Assembly (NCBI GenBank): GCA_002307135.1
Contig: DBTQ01000012.1
Location: forward strand, 7,417-71,416
From: Bacteroidetes bacterium UBA1312
GTDB lineage: Bacteria; Bacteroidota; Bacteroidia; Chitinophagales; Chitinophagaceae
Length of the DNA: 64,000 nucleotides
Reading direction: 5' to 3'
In this document: positions 9,157 through 18,764 of the stretch, piece by piece
Layout of the letters: every line of letters starts with the position of its first letter
Position numbering within the stretch: position 1 is the first letter of the stretch
Program-made: the position numbers and the translations under genes
The notes under the pieces: model-generated
The model's database searches: none
What the model saw: the letters and a program-made list of their open reading frames with translations, nothing else
What the model was told of the DNA's origin: nothing

Positions 9157-10254
9157 ATGTCTGAAACACCGAATTTTAAAGTAACAATAGATAATATTAC
9201 CATAGAGGTACCTGCAGGTACTTCCATATTGGAAGCTGCGCGCCGTGTTGGTGGCGAAGTAGCACCCCCTACCATGTGCTATTACAGCAAGCTGCAAGGC
9301 AGTGGTGGTAAATGCCGTACCTGTTTGGTAGAGGTAAGCAAAGGTTCTGAGAAGGATCCGCGCCCTATGCCTAAACTGGTAGCCAGCTGCCGTACAGGTG
9401 TGATGGATGGTATGGAAGTGAAAAGCATGACTTCCGAAAAAGTATTGGATGCACGTAAAGGTGTAACTGAATTTTTGTTGTTGAACCATCCGCTTGATTG
9501 CCCTGTTTGCGATCAGGCAGGTGAGTGCCATTTACAAGACCTAGGTTACGACCACGGTAATGAAGGCACGCGTTATGAATTTGATCGCCGCACTTTTGAA
9601 CCGGAAGATATCGGGCCAAATATACAATTGCACATGAACCGTTGTATCATGTGTTTCCGTTGTGTATTTGCTGCTGAACAACTGACTGATTATAGAGAGC
9701 ATGGCATCCTCGATCGTGGTGACCATGCACGAATCAGTACTTGTATCAGCAAATCATTGGATCATGATTTTATAGGAAATGTGATTGATGTTTGCCCTGT
9801 GGGTGCCTTGACCGACAAAACTTTCCGGTTCAAGAACAGAGTGTGGTTTACGAAACCGGTCGATGCGCATTGTAAATGTGATAAATGTTGCGGTGAAGTA
9901 CGTTTGTGGATGCGTGGCAATGAAGTGTTCCGTGTTACCGCCCGCAAAGATGAATGGGGAGAAGTAGCTACAGCCAGCAATGGCAAAACAGGCTGGATAT
10001 GCAACGAATGTCGTTTTGAGAAGAAGAGCTTGAGTGACTGGACCATTGAAGGCCCGAGTAAAATAAGCCGACATAGTGTGATCTCCCAAGGACACTATGA
10101 AGGTGTACATGAACCCCAACCGGAATTATTGGCAGAGGTCATTGGCAAAGAGCCGGTGTTCACGATGAGTATTCATAATATCAGTGAAGTAAATAAACCC
10201 AATGTGCATTTGAGCCAAATTGAAGGGCCGGCACATTCTGATGATTTTAAATAA
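9157..10254 (+). CDS. nuoG: NADH-quinone oxidoreductase subunit G, short form
   Basis: Iron-sulfur relay subunit of complex I, only 365 aa against roughly 700-900 aa in proteobacteria. The [2Fe-2S] ligands Cys41, Cys53, Cys56 and Cys78 are present, as are the His111/Cys115/Cys118/Cys124 set for the N5-type cluster, and Cys163/166/169 with Cys213 for N4. A further cysteine set lies at 239-245 and 282/285. The protein ends shortly after, so the molybdopterin-type C-terminal domain is missing. The stop is clean and nuoH follows, so this looks like a natural short form rather than a truncation. Confidence 0.93.
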   Translation: MSETPNFKVTIDNITIEVPAGTSILEAARRVGGEVAPPTMCYYSKLQGSGGKCRTCLVEVSKGSEKDPRPMPKLVASCRTGVMDGMEVKSMTSEKVLDARKGVTEFLLLNHPLDCPVCDQAGECHLQDLGYDHGNEGTRYEFDRRTFEPEDIGPNIQLHMNRCIMCFRCVFAAEQLTDYREHGILDRGDHARISTCISKSLDHDFIGNVIDVCPVGALTDKTFRFKNRVWFTKPVDAHCKCDKCCGEVRLWMRGNEVFRVTARKDEWGEVATASNGKTGWICNECRFEKKSLSDWTIEGPSKISRHSVISQGHYEGVHEPQPELLAEVIGKEPVFTMSIHNISEVNKPNVHLSQIEGPAHSDDFK

Positions 10255-10300
10255 AACAATAGAATTTTTTTAAAAAGCAGTTTAATTTTTGCGAACTAAT

Positions 10301-10308
10301 TACATTTG
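10301..10308 (+). promoter_or_regulatory. Internal nuo promoter -7 box ahead of nuoH
   Basis: TACATTTG matches TAnnTTTG and ends 6 nt before the nuoH ATG at 10315, so any transcript from it would be nearly leaderless. No -33 TTG is evident. It would let the membrane-arm genes be transcribed separately. Confidence 0.45.
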
Positions 10309-10314
10309 CGCACA

Positions 10315-11385
10315 ATGATTTTATTAGATATAGATTGGTTTTTTATTTTAGGTAAAGCCGGGCTTATTATGGCTATTATTCTCACCTCTTTTGGTGTGGC
10401 TGCTTATGCTACATGGGGCGAGCGTAAAGTTGCTGCTGTGATGCAGGATCGTTACGGACCTAACCGCGCGGGACCTTTTGGTTTACTACAACCATTGGCT
10501 GATGGGCTTAAACTTTTTATGAAAGAAGAGATTATACCGACCAACTCTACCAAATTCTTGTTTCTGTTGGCGCCATTTTTATTTATGCTCACTGCTTTGA
10601 TGACAAGCGCGGTCATTCCTTGGGGCCCGGACATAGCGTTGGCAAATGGTAAAACATTTTCATTGCAAGTGGCTGATGTAAATATTGGTATCTTATTTGT
10701 ATTTGGTGTGGTGAGCCTTGGTGTATATGGTGTGATGATAGGAGGATGGGCTTCCAACAATAAATTTTCACTATTGAGTAGCATACGTTCTGCTTCTCAA
10801 TCTATTTCCTATGAACTGGCTATGGGCGTTAGTCTTATCGCTTTATTAATGTTGAGTGGTTCATTGAGCTTGCGAGAAATCGCTAGTCAACAACATGGTT
10901 TCTGGAGCAATGGCTATTTTACCTGGAATTTTTTCAAACAACCGTTAGGCTTTTTGATCTTTTTTGTTTGTTCTATTGCAGAAATGAACCGCGCCCCTTT
11001 TGACCTTGCAGAATGTGACAGTGAATTGAATATGGGTTATCATTTGGAATATTCTTCTATGAAACTGGGTTTATTCTTATTTGCGGAGTACATCAATATG
11101 TTTATTGGTTCTGCTGTGATGGTTACTTTATACTTTGGTAGCTATAATTTTCCTGGTATGGATGCTCTGGCAGCTTCTATACATCCAATATTATTTACGA
11201 TTATTTGTGTGAGTGTCTTTTTTGCAAAAATTACGGCGATGATCATTTTTATCATGTTCATTCGCTGGACACTACCACGTTTCCGTTACGATCAGTTGAT
11301 GAACCTTGGCTGGAAATCATTGATACCATTGGCTTTGATCAATATGTTACTTACCGGAGCCGCAATATTGTGGATTTTTAAATAA
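10315..11385 (+). CDS. nuoH: NADH-quinone oxidoreductase subunit H
   Basis: Membrane subunit that forms the quinone channel of complex I, 356 aa with about eight helices. Signatures are WGERKVAAVMQDRYGPNRAG near residues 30-49 and EMNRAPFDLAECDSELNMGY in the second half, the latter part of the quinone-coupled acidic loop. I took the ATG at 10315; a TTG at 10306 also in frame is part of the TACATTTG promoter box. Confidence 0.97.
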   Translation: MILLDIDWFFILGKAGLIMAIILTSFGVAAYATWGERKVAAVMQDRYGPNRAGPFGLLQPLADGLKLFMKEEIIPTNSTKFLFLLAPFLFMLTALMTSAVIPWGPDIALANGKTFSLQVADVNIGILFVFGVVSLGVYGVMIGGWASNNKFSLLSSIRSASQSISYELAMGVSLIALLMLSGSLSLREIASQQHGFWSNGYFTWNFFKQPLGFLIFFVCSIAEMNRAPFDLAECDSELNMGYHLEYSSMKLGLFLFAEYINMFIGSAVMVTLYFGSYNFPGMDALAASIHPILFTIICVSVFFAKITAMIIFIMFIRWTLPRFRYDQLMNLGWKSLIPLALINMLLTGAAILWIFK

Positions 11386-11404
11386 AAGAGAATAGGAAGA
11401 CGAA

Positions 11405-11914
11405 ATGGAAAAATTAACCAACAGGTCGGCTCAAATTAACCGTAGTCCAATGACGCTCAAAGAGCGCATATACCTGCCTGCCATCTTCAAAGGAATGAGC
11501 ATAACAGTCGGTCATATCTTTAAAAAGAAAGCAACCATACAATATCCAGAAGAAAAACGCTCCTTCAGTCCTGTTTTTCGTGGCCTGCATATACTCAATA
11601 GAGATGAGCAAGGCCGTGAACGTTGTACCGCTTGCGGTCTTTGCGCTGTAGCCTGTCCTGCTGAAGCCATAACAATGGAAGCTGCAGAACGTAAATCTGA
11701 TGAAAAAGATAAATATCGTGAAGAGAAATATGCTGCACGCTACGAAATAAATATGCTCCGTTGTATATTTTGTGGTGCCTGCGAAGAAGCCTGTCCTAAA
11801 GATGCTATTTATCTTTCCGAAACAGTGATGCCTGCAAATTTTACCCGCGAAAGCTTTATCTATAAAAAAGAAGATATGCTGATTCCTAATCCCCAAAATC
11901 AACAAAAAGCATAA
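11405..11914 (+). CDS. nuoI: NADH-quinone oxidoreductase subunit I
   Basis: Ferredoxin-like subunit carrying the N6a and N6b [4Fe-4S] clusters, 169 aa. Two classical motifs are seen: Cys74/77/80/84 in CTACGLCAVACP and Cys120/123/126/130 in CIFCGACEEACP. An N-terminal amphipathic segment (ERIYLPAIFKGMSITVGHIF) probably rests on the membrane near NuoH. Confidence 0.97.
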   Translation: MEKLTNRSAQINRSPMTLKERIYLPAIFKGMSITVGHIFKKKATIQYPEEKRSFSPVFRGLHILNRDEQGRERCTACGLCAVACPAEAITMEAAERKSDEKDKYREEKYAARYEINMLRCIFCGACEEACPKDAIYLSETVMPANFTRESFIYKKEDMLIPNPQNQQKA

Positions 11915-11923
11915 CCACGACCT

Positions 11924-12427
11924 ATGGATATTTTACAGATACTTTTTTGGTTGCTTACCGTTATGGCTATTGGTTGTGCGCTTGGTGTAGTGCTCAGTCG
12001 TAATCCGGTTAACAGCGTAATATTTCTCATTCTTACCTTTTTTGCCATTTCCGGCCATTATCTTTTACTCAATGCACAATTTTTAGCCATCGTAAATATT
12101 ATTGTTTATGCCGGTGCTATAATGGTATTGTTCCTCTTTGTAATCATGCTTATGAACCTTAATGCCGATACAGAACCGCAAAAAAGCTGGTTGGTGCAAC
12201 TTGCAGGTGTTATATCCGGTGGTACATTATTCCTAGTTATTATCGCGGCTATTAGCAAAGTTGGGCATTTAGGTGTGATTGATAAAAATGCTACAGATAT
12301 TGGATTGATTAAAAATCTTGGAAAAGTTTTATTTACCGATTATGTATTCGCTTTCGAAATCAGCAGCGTACTATTCCTCACAGCAATGATAGGTGCCATA
12401 GTAATAGGTAAAAAGGAAGCGGAGTAA
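11924..12427 (+). CDS. nuoJ: NADH-quinone oxidoreductase subunit J
   Basis: Membrane subunit of complex I, 167 aa with five predicted helices. The family core is NPVNSVIFLILTFFAISGHY near residues 27-46 and IVYAGAIMVLFLFVIML in the third helix, where the pi-bulge lies in known structures. It begins 9 bp after nuoI. Confidence 0.95.
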   Translation: MDILQILFWLLTVMAIGCALGVVLSRNPVNSVIFLILTFFAISGHYLLLNAQFLAIVNIIVYAGAIMVLFLFVIMLMNLNADTEPQKSWLVQLAGVISGGTLFLVIIAAISKVGHLGVIDKNATDIGLIKNLGKVLFTDYVFAFEISSVLFLTAMIGAIVIGKKEAE

Positions 12428-12465
12428 CTATTTTTAGTTGTTGACATTTAAATTTTTGAAATAAA

Positions 12466-12765
12466 ATGCCCATACAATATTACCTTTTTTTGAGTCTTGC
12501 ATTATTCTGTATCGGAATAATGGGCGCATTGATGCGTCGTAATGCCATTATCATTTTTATGAGTATTGAATTAATGCTTAATGCGGTCAATTTGTTGTTG
12601 GCTGCATTTTCTAAAATGTATAATGATGGCGCTGCGCAAGTTTTTGTGTTTTTTATAATGGTAGTTGCTGCAGCAGAAGTTGCTGTAGGATTGGCTATTA
12701 TAGTAATGATGTATAGAAAAGTCCATTCAGTGGATGTGAATATTTTGAACAGACTAAAACATTAA
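12466..12765 (+). CDS. nuoK: NADH-quinone oxidoreductase subunit K
   Basis: Small Mrp-type membrane subunit, 99 aa with three helices. The proton-path glutamates of the family are visible in MSIELMLNAVNLLL (about residue 35) and AAAEVAVGLAI (about residue 70). Length and position between nuoJ and nuoL are canonical. Confidence 0.96.
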   Translation: MPIQYYLFLSLALFCIGIMGALMRRNAIIIFMSIELMLNAVNLLLAAFSKMYNDGAAQVFVFFIMVVAAAEVAVGLAIIVMMYRKVHSVDVNILNRLKH

Positions 12766-12796
12766 TAATAGCGGAGTACGAATAACGCATTTAGCC

Positions 12797-12822
12797 GACT
12801 TTGACTTTTGACTTTGACTTTT
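12797..12822. repeat. Tandem 13-bp repeat upstream of nuoL
   Basis: GACTTTGACTTTT occurs twice in direct succession at 12797-12809 and 12810-12822, ending 4 nt before the nuoL ATG. It might be a slippage-prone element or a chance low-complexity run. Confidence 0.7.
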
Positions 12823-12826
12823 GAAT

Positions 12827-14713
12827 ATGATACAATTAGTTTACTTAGTACCGATGTTTCCATTGATAGGTTTTCTTATCAATGGTCTTGGCTGGAAATC
12901 TATGCCTAAACAGGCTGCCGGTTTTTTGGCCAGTCTGATGATATTGGCATCTTTTGCCGTTTCTTTAGGCATTTTTTTTGAAGTCAAAGGCGGTGTGGCA
13001 GATACCACTGTTCCTCTTTTTAATTTCATCCATGCAGGTAAATTGATGATTCCTTTTGCGTTTAAGGTGGATGCGCTGTCTTCCTTATTTCTGCTCATCA
13101 TTACAGGCGTTGGTTTTTTAATTCATGTTTACTCTACCAGCTACATGCACAACGATGAGGGTGTGGTAAAATACTTCGCATACCTTAATCTGTTTGTATT
13201 TTCCATGCTCTTGCTAGTATTGGGTGCCAACTATTTAATTATGTTTATTGGTTGGGAAGGGGTTGGATTGTGCTCTTATTTATTAATTGGCTTTTGGTTC
13301 AAAAACAGAGATTACACCAATGCAGCTAAAAAAGCATTTGTGATGAACCGTATTGGTGACCTTGGCTTTTTGGTAGGTATGATGTTGGTATTATATAATT
13401 ATGGTACACTCAGCTATCAGGAATTTTTTGGTCAGTTGCAAAGTAATCAGGTAGCTGTTCCCAACAATACTTATACTTGGATTGCTATTTGCTTTTTTAT
13501 AGGTGCTATGGGTAAAAGTGCTCAGATACCACTTTACACATGGTTACCTGATGCGATGGCGGGTCCAACACCGGTATCTGCATTGATACACGCAGCGACG
13601 ATGGTTACTGCAGGTATTTATATGATAGCCCGTAGCTCTGCTTTATATAATCTGGCTCCTTTAGCACTCAACTTTATTACTATTATCGGCCTACTTACTG
13701 CTATTATAGCGGCATCTATAGCCATTAAACAAAATGACATTAAAAAAGTATTGGCTTATTCAACAGTGAGTCAGCTCGGTTTTATGTTCTTGGCAATTGG
13801 CTGCGGTGCATACACTACTGCTGTATTCCATGTAATGACACACGCCTTCTTCAAAGCATTATTGTTCTTGGGCTCTGGATCGGTGATACATGCTATGGGT
13901 GGCGAACAGGATATTAGTAAAATGGGTGGCTTAGGTAAGAAAATGCGCATTACGCAATTAACGTTCTTTATAGGCTGTGTAGCTATTGCAGGCATACCTC
14001 CTTTTGCGGGGTTCTTCTCAAAAGACGAAATACTAGCAGCTGCATTTGCACACAATCCGGTATTGTATTATGCTGCATTAGCTGCTGCGTTGATGACCGC
14101 TTTTTATATGTTCCGTCTATACTTCCTCACTTTTACAGGAAGCTTCAGAGGTACGCACGAACAAGAACATCATTTGCATGAAAGCCCTGTAGCCATGACA
14201 TTTCCTTTGATTGTTTTGGCCATTCTGGCAACTGTTTCCGGTTTTGTAGGAATGCCTGAAGTATTTGGCGAACATCATTTACTAAACGAATTTTTGTCTG
14301 GTGCAGTACACAATACCGGCGAGCATCATCTGGAACACAATACAGAATTGATGCTGATGGGATTGTCCGTTGGCTTGGTAATAGTAATGATTGTATTGGC
14401 TTATGTACGCACTAAAAAACCAAACTTTGCACCTAATAAAGGATTGTCGAAAGTGCTTGAACATAAATGGTATGTTGATGAAATTTATGATGCAATCATT
14501 GTACGCCCTGTTGTTGCAGGAAGCAAATTTTTGGATAATGTTATTGAACGAAAAGGTATTGATGGTGGTGTAAATGGCATCGGCAAATTATTACGCTGGG
14601 GCAGTGATAGGATGCGCTTATTACAGAATGGGCAAGTGGGTACTTACTTGTTCACTATGGTCATTGGTATTGTATTGATTTTTATCATCGGTTTGTTTTT
14701 TATCAACTTTTAA
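12827..14713 (+). CDS. nuoL: NADH-quinone oxidoreductase subunit L
   Basis: Largest antiporter-like proton-pumping subunit, 628 aa. It shows the conserved GWEGVGLCSYLLIGFW, FIGAMGKSAQIPLYTWLPDA and PTPVSALIHAATMVTAG blocks, with lysine and histidine residues of the proton path. The C-terminal 100 residues would form the lateral helix along the membrane arm. The ATG at 12827 was preferred over an in-frame TTG at 12821 inside the tandem repeat. Confidence 0.97.
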   Translation: MIQLVYLVPMFPLIGFLINGLGWKSMPKQAAGFLASLMILASFAVSLGIFFEVKGGVADTTVPLFNFIHAGKLMIPFAFKVDALSSLFLLIITGVGFLIHVYSTSYMHNDEGVVKYFAYLNLFVFSMLLLVLGANYLIMFIGWEGVGLCSYLLIGFWFKNRDYTNAAKKAFVMNRIGDLGFLVGMMLVLYNYGTLSYQEFFGQLQSNQVAVPNNTYTWIAICFFIGAMGKSAQIPLYTWLPDAMAGPTPVSALIHAATMVTAGIYMIARSSALYNLAPLALNFITIIGLLTAIIAASIAIKQNDIKKVLAYSTVSQLGFMFLAIGCGAYTTAVFHVMTHAFFKALLFLGSGSVIHAMGGEQDISKMGGLGKKMRITQLTFFIGCVAIAGIPPFAGFFSKDEILAAAFAHNPVLYYAALAAALMTAFYMFRLYFLTFTGSFRGTHEQEHHLHESPVAMTFPLIVLAILATVSGFVGMPEVFGEHHLLNEFLSGAVHNTGEHHLEHNTELMLMGLSVGLVIVMIVLAYVRTKKPNFAPNKGLSKVLEHKWYVDEIYDAIIVRPVVAGSKFLDNVIERKGIDGGVNGIGKLLRWGSDRMRLLQNGQVGTYLFTMVIGIVLIFIIGLFFINF

Positions 14714-14750
14714 TCAATAATCTCCATCGGAAATTTATTTAACGAATAAC

Positions 14751-16175
14751 ATGATATTGCTACTTCTTATACTTATTCCTTTACTGACAGGTTTGCTTAC
14801 ATTTTTATCAAAAAATGCCGCAAAAAATATTGCGCTTGTCAGCTCATTCATCACATTGGCTTTAGCGGCTTATGTAAGCGCCAATATTGGTGGCGCCAAC
14901 GTACAAGCATGGAGTTGTCAGTGGATACCCGCTATTGGTGCTCAATTGAGTGTTGCTGCAGATGGTATGGCTGCAATGCTTTGTTTATTGACCGGTATTA
15001 TTTTCCCCGTAGTTCTATTAATTAATAGAAATAAAGAGATTGAAAATCAGGCGTCTTATTATGCATTGATATTGTTAAGCCAGGCCGGTTTAATGGGCGT
15101 GTTTTTGGCTGCCGATGCATTATTGTTCTACTTCTTTTGGGAGTTGGCATTAATCCCTGTTTATTTTCTTTGTTCGCGTTGGGGTGGAGAACGTAGAATT
15201 GCAGTAACATTCAAGTTTTTTGTTTACACATTTGTTGGTAGTTTGATGATGCTTGCTGGATTGATCTATCTTTCTATGCAAAACACGGGTGCCAATTCTA
15301 TGAGCATTGCCAGCATTATTACAGTAGGCAAGTCGCTTCCGGGTGTACAGCAGCAAATAATATTTTGGTTATTATTTATTGCATTTGCTATTAAAATGCC
15401 CATCTTCCCTTTCCATACATGGCAGCCCGACGCTTATGAACAAGCACCGACTCAGGTTACCATTATTTTAAGTGCGTTGATGGTCAAAATGGGACTCTAC
15501 GCGGTATTGCGTTGGTTGATACCCGTATTGCCTTATGCAACTGCTTATTGGGCTAATACTGTAATGACTTTGGCTATTATCGGTATTGTTTATGCATCGT
15601 TGATTGCAATGGTACAAAGCAATATCAAACGTTTAATTGCCTATTCGTCGATTGCGCACATGGGTTTGATGTGTGCGGCTGCATTTGCCGGCAATGATTT
15701 ATCGCATCATGGGTTGTTAGTACAAATGTTTAACCATGGCATTAATATTACAGGTATGTGGGTAATTGTAAATATGGTAGAAAGCCGCTATGGTACGCTC
15801 GATTTGAAAAAAATGGGTGGATTGGCAACAACGGCACCGGCTATTGCTATTGCTTTAGTAGTTATTGCATTTGCGAATATTGCTTTACCACTTACCAATG
15901 GTTTTGTAGGAGAGTTCATGCTGTTTAGCGGTATTTTCCAGGGAGCTTCGCAATATCACGTTATATTTATGGTAATAGCAGGTTTGGGCGTAATATTGGG
16001 AGCGATTTATACACTCAATATGGTGCAAAGTGTTGCTTATGGCGAAAATAATTCTGGTGCGGCAATTGTGTCTAAAATGTCAGGTGCTGAATATGCGGCT
16101 ATTGCAATTATTATCGCCTTAATTATTGTTTTGGGTATTTTTCCGCAACCATTGTTAGACCTTGTGTTGCTGTAG
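14751..16175 (+). CDS. nuoM: NADH-quinone oxidoreductase subunit M
   Basis: Antiporter-like subunit, 474 aa and about 14 helices. Motifs are FFWELALIPVYFL near residue 130 with the key glutamate, KMPIFPFHTWQPDAYEQAPT near 217-236, and AYSSIAHMGLM around 300. It follows nuoL after 37 bp. Confidence 0.96.
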   Translation: MILLLLILIPLLTGLLTFLSKNAAKNIALVSSFITLALAAYVSANIGGANVQAWSCQWIPAIGAQLSVAADGMAAMLCLLTGIIFPVVLLINRNKEIENQASYYALILLSQAGLMGVFLAADALLFYFFWELALIPVYFLCSRWGGERRIAVTFKFFVYTFVGSLMMLAGLIYLSMQNTGANSMSIASIITVGKSLPGVQQQIIFWLLFIAFAIKMPIFPFHTWQPDAYEQAPTQVTIILSALMVKMGLYAVLRWLIPVLPYATAYWANTVMTLAIIGIVYASLIAMVQSNIKRLIAYSSIAHMGLMCAAAFAGNDLSHHGLLVQMFNHGINITGMWVIVNMVESRYGTLDLKKMGGLATTAPAIAIALVVIAFANIALPLTNGFVGEFMLFSGIFQGASQYHVIFMVIAGLGVILGAIYTLNMVQSVAYGENNSGAAIVSKMSGAEYAAIAIIIALIIVLGIFPQPLLDLVLL

Positions 16176-16241
16176 TAAACAATAATAAATAAAAGGAATT
16201 ACAAACAGTTTAAGCTATTTTAAAGATACACGCTACAAATT

Positions 16242-17621
16242 ATGAAGGCAATTATTGCGGCAACTATATTCGGAGTTATAATGATGTATGCCGGTTTTGC
16301 GGTAAAGGAAAAGAAATCGATTGTTGCGATAGCAACTATACTTTTGTTGCTTTTGTTGGGGGTGAATATTTGGGAATACAAAACAGTTGTACCAAATGCG
16401 CCTTCTTTGTTCAATTTCCAATTGAGGGTTGATTCATTTACTATTTGGTTCGAATTACTGATGACTGCTTGTAGTCTATTATATGTATTATTAATAGGCA
16501 AAGACATAGCTAAAGTTGGAAAGCACGTTGGTGAATATTTCGCGCTGATATTTTTCATTTTGGTGGGTACCTATCTTTTAGCTTCTTTCAATAACATGCT
16601 TATTATGTTTATTGGTATTGAGCTTATTTCAATTCCACAATATATTTTGGCGGGTAGTGATAAACGTAATCTTAAAAGCAGTGAGGCGTCACTCAAATAT
16701 TTTCTGATGGGTGCGTTCTCAACGGGTATCTTACTCATGGGTATCACGCTCATTTATGGCGCAACTGGTACTTTTAATATCAGCAACTTCAACTTTTTGC
16801 AAACGGAACATATCAACCCCTTGGTATTAACCGGGCTTTTGTTTTTAATTATTTCTTTCTCCTTCAAAGTATCGGCTGCGCCTATGCACTTTTGGACTCC
16901 GGATGTGTATGATGGTTCACCAACACCTTTTACTGCATTTATGGCTACCGTAGGTAAGGCTGCGGCATTTATAGCATTCCTTCGTTTATTTCATACTTCG
17001 TTTGGTGCAATTAGCGGTAGTTGGATGATGGTATTGGCCATTATTACAGCAGCAACACTATTGATAGGAAATATTACTGCGATATTTCAACAGAGCGTAA
17101 AAAGAATGTTGGCTTATTCTTCAATTGCTCAAGCTGGATTTATGCTGTTTGCGGTAGTATCTGTCAATGCGATTGCATGGCAAGGTATAGTTGTTTATTC
17201 TGTGGCATATACGATTGCCACTTTGGGTATGTTTGCTGTACTCCTGAAATTGAAAGACTATACCTTCGATGGTTTCAATGGTTTGGCGAAAAAAGATCCC
17301 CTATTGGCAGGTGTTACTACTGTATTCATATTTTCATTGGCGGGAATTCCACTTACTGCTGGATTTATGGCTAAGTATTATATGCTTCAGGCTCTTGTAA
17401 TGCAAGGCAAATTGATGGGGTTAGTCATCTTTGCGTTACTTATGGCAGCCGTGAGTGCCTATTATTACTTTAAGGTAATTATAGCCATGTATTTTAAACA
17501 AGGTGAAGCAGAACTTAATCCGGACTATACGACCAGTGATAGAGTGCTATTAGTTGTAACAGCAATACTCGTTATTTTATTGGGTATTGTTCCACAATTG
17601 CTTTTACCGGCTGCAGTATAG
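16242..17621 (+). CDS. nuoN: NADH-quinone oxidoreductase subunit N
   Basis: Third antiporter-like subunit, 459 aa. Motifs are MFIGIELISIPQYILAG near 121-137, SFKVSAAPMHFWTPDVYDGS near 205-225 and AYSSIAQAGFM around 290. It is the last nuo gene. No terminator is visible before the reductase gene that starts 31 bp later, so read-through is likely. Confidence 0.96.
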   Translation: MKAIIAATIFGVIMMYAGFAVKEKKSIVAIATILLLLLLGVNIWEYKTVVPNAPSLFNFQLRVDSFTIWFELLMTACSLLYVLLIGKDIAKVGKHVGEYFALIFFILVGTYLLASFNNMLIMFIGIELISIPQYILAGSDKRNLKSSEASLKYFLMGAFSTGILLMGITLIYGATGTFNISNFNFLQTEHINPLVLTGLLFLIISFSFKVSAAPMHFWTPDVYDGSPTPFTAFMATVGKAAAFIAFLRLFHTSFGAISGSWMMVLAIITAATLLIGNITAIFQQSVKRMLAYSSIAQAGFMLFAVVSVNAIAWQGIVVYSVAYTIATLGMFAVLLKLKDYTFDGFNGLAKKDPLLAGVTTVFIFSLAGIPLTAGFMAKYYMLQALVMQGKLMGLVIFALLMAAVSAYYYFKVIIAMYFKQGEAELNPDYTTSDRVLLVVTAILVILLGIVPQLLLPAAV

Positions 17622-17652
17622 TATATCTAATTGTATCTAATGTCTTGACTGT

Positions 17653-18693
17653 ATGAGTTTATTCAAACAGCTCGTTATTCGGAATATTATCTCCGAAACT
17701 TCCGACACAAAGACATTTGTCTTGGATCCGAAATCTGCTGACGATTTTTTTGAATATCAATCGGGGCAATTCTTAACCTTGGTTTTTCACACAAAACAAG
17801 GAGACGCAAGACGTAGTTTCTCTATTTCATCATCATCTGTTGTGGGTGAGCCATTGTCTATTACCGTTAAGCGGATTGATAATGGTGCATATTCCCGTAA
17901 ACTAATAGATCATGCTGTTGTAGGCGATGAATTGTTGACTATTGGCGCATCCGGTTTTTTTATTTTACCCGAAAATATTAATACCTATAAGCAGGTTATT
18001 TTCTTTGCTGCAGGCAGCGGCATTACACCAGTTTTTTCCTTGATAAAAACTTTATTGCATACTGCTCCGAACCTATCCATTGTATTGATTTATAGTAATA
18101 GAAATGACCAGACTACTATCTTTTATAATGCGATCCAACAGTTAGCAGCATTATATCCAGATCGGTTTAAAGTGGAATTTTTGTTTAGCTCTAGCATTAA
18201 TCTGGCAAGAGCACGACTCAGCAAATGGTTGTTGGAGCAGTTACTCAAAGAGTATGCAATAGCAAGTCCGAATGAAACATTGTTTTACATTTGCGGCCCT
18301 TATGACTATATGCGTATGGCATCAATTGAATTGATTGCAGAAGGAGTACCCCTTGCTCAAATTCATAAAGAAGATTTTGCACCATTAAAGTTAGTACCCA
18401 AAGAATTGCCACCGGATACGGATGCACATCAAGTGTCCCTCAGTATTAATGGTTTTGTTCATCAACTAATCGTCCAATACCCGGATAGTATTTTGAAAGT
18501 GGCTAAAAAGATGGGACTTGAAATGCCTTATAGTTGCGAAGCCGGACGATGCGGTACCTGTGTAGCATTATGTAAAAGTGGCAAAGTGTGGATGAGTTAC
18601 AATGAAGTACTAATGGATGACGAGATTGCTAAAGGGCTTGTACTTACCTGTACCGGATATCCTGTAGGATCTGATGTATCTATCATCATTTGA
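17653..18693 (+). CDS. Ferredoxin-NADP reductase-type flavoprotein with C-terminal 2Fe-2S domain
   Basis: 346-aa one-electron transfer reductase of the PaaE/ferredoxin-reductase type. An N-terminal FAD-binding barrel has RRSFSISSSS near residues 53-62. An NAD(P)-binding domain has AAGSGITPVFSL near 118-129 and a YICGPYDYM motif near 212-220. The C-terminal plant-type ferredoxin domain has CEAGRCGTC and a distant CTGYP cysteine. Such proteins feed electrons to oxygenases or desaturases; the partner is unknown here. It lies just after nuoN and before fabG, so a link to lipid or aromatic metabolism is possible but unproven. Confidence 0.85.
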   Translation: MSLFKQLVIRNIISETSDTKTFVLDPKSADDFFEYQSGQFLTLVFHTKQGDARRSFSISSSSVVGEPLSITVKRIDNGAYSRKLIDHAVVGDELLTIGASGFFILPENINTYKQVIFFAAGSGITPVFSLIKTLLHTAPNLSIVLIYSNRNDQTTIFYNAIQQLAALYPDRFKVEFLFSSSINLARARLSKWLLEQLLKEYAIASPNETLFYICGPYDYMRMASIELIAEGVPLAQIHKEDFAPLKLVPKELPPDTDAHQVSLSINGFVHQLIVQYPDSILKVAKKMGLEMPYSCEAGRCGTCVALCKSGKVWMSYNEVLMDDEIAKGLVLTCTGYPVGSDVSIII

Positions 18694-18764
18694 TTCTTTC
18701 CATGAGAAAGAGGGAACTCCACAAATATTTTCACTAATTTAGCCGTCTAATTAAGTATCAATAC

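Noticed and set aside
9157..10254. NuoG as a truncated pseudogene
   Set aside because: All cluster ligands are intact, the stop is followed at once by nuoH, and no remnants of the missing domain are seen downstream.
18697..18714. Small hairpin after the reductase gene as a terminator
   Set aside because: The stem is only about five base pairs and no T run follows.
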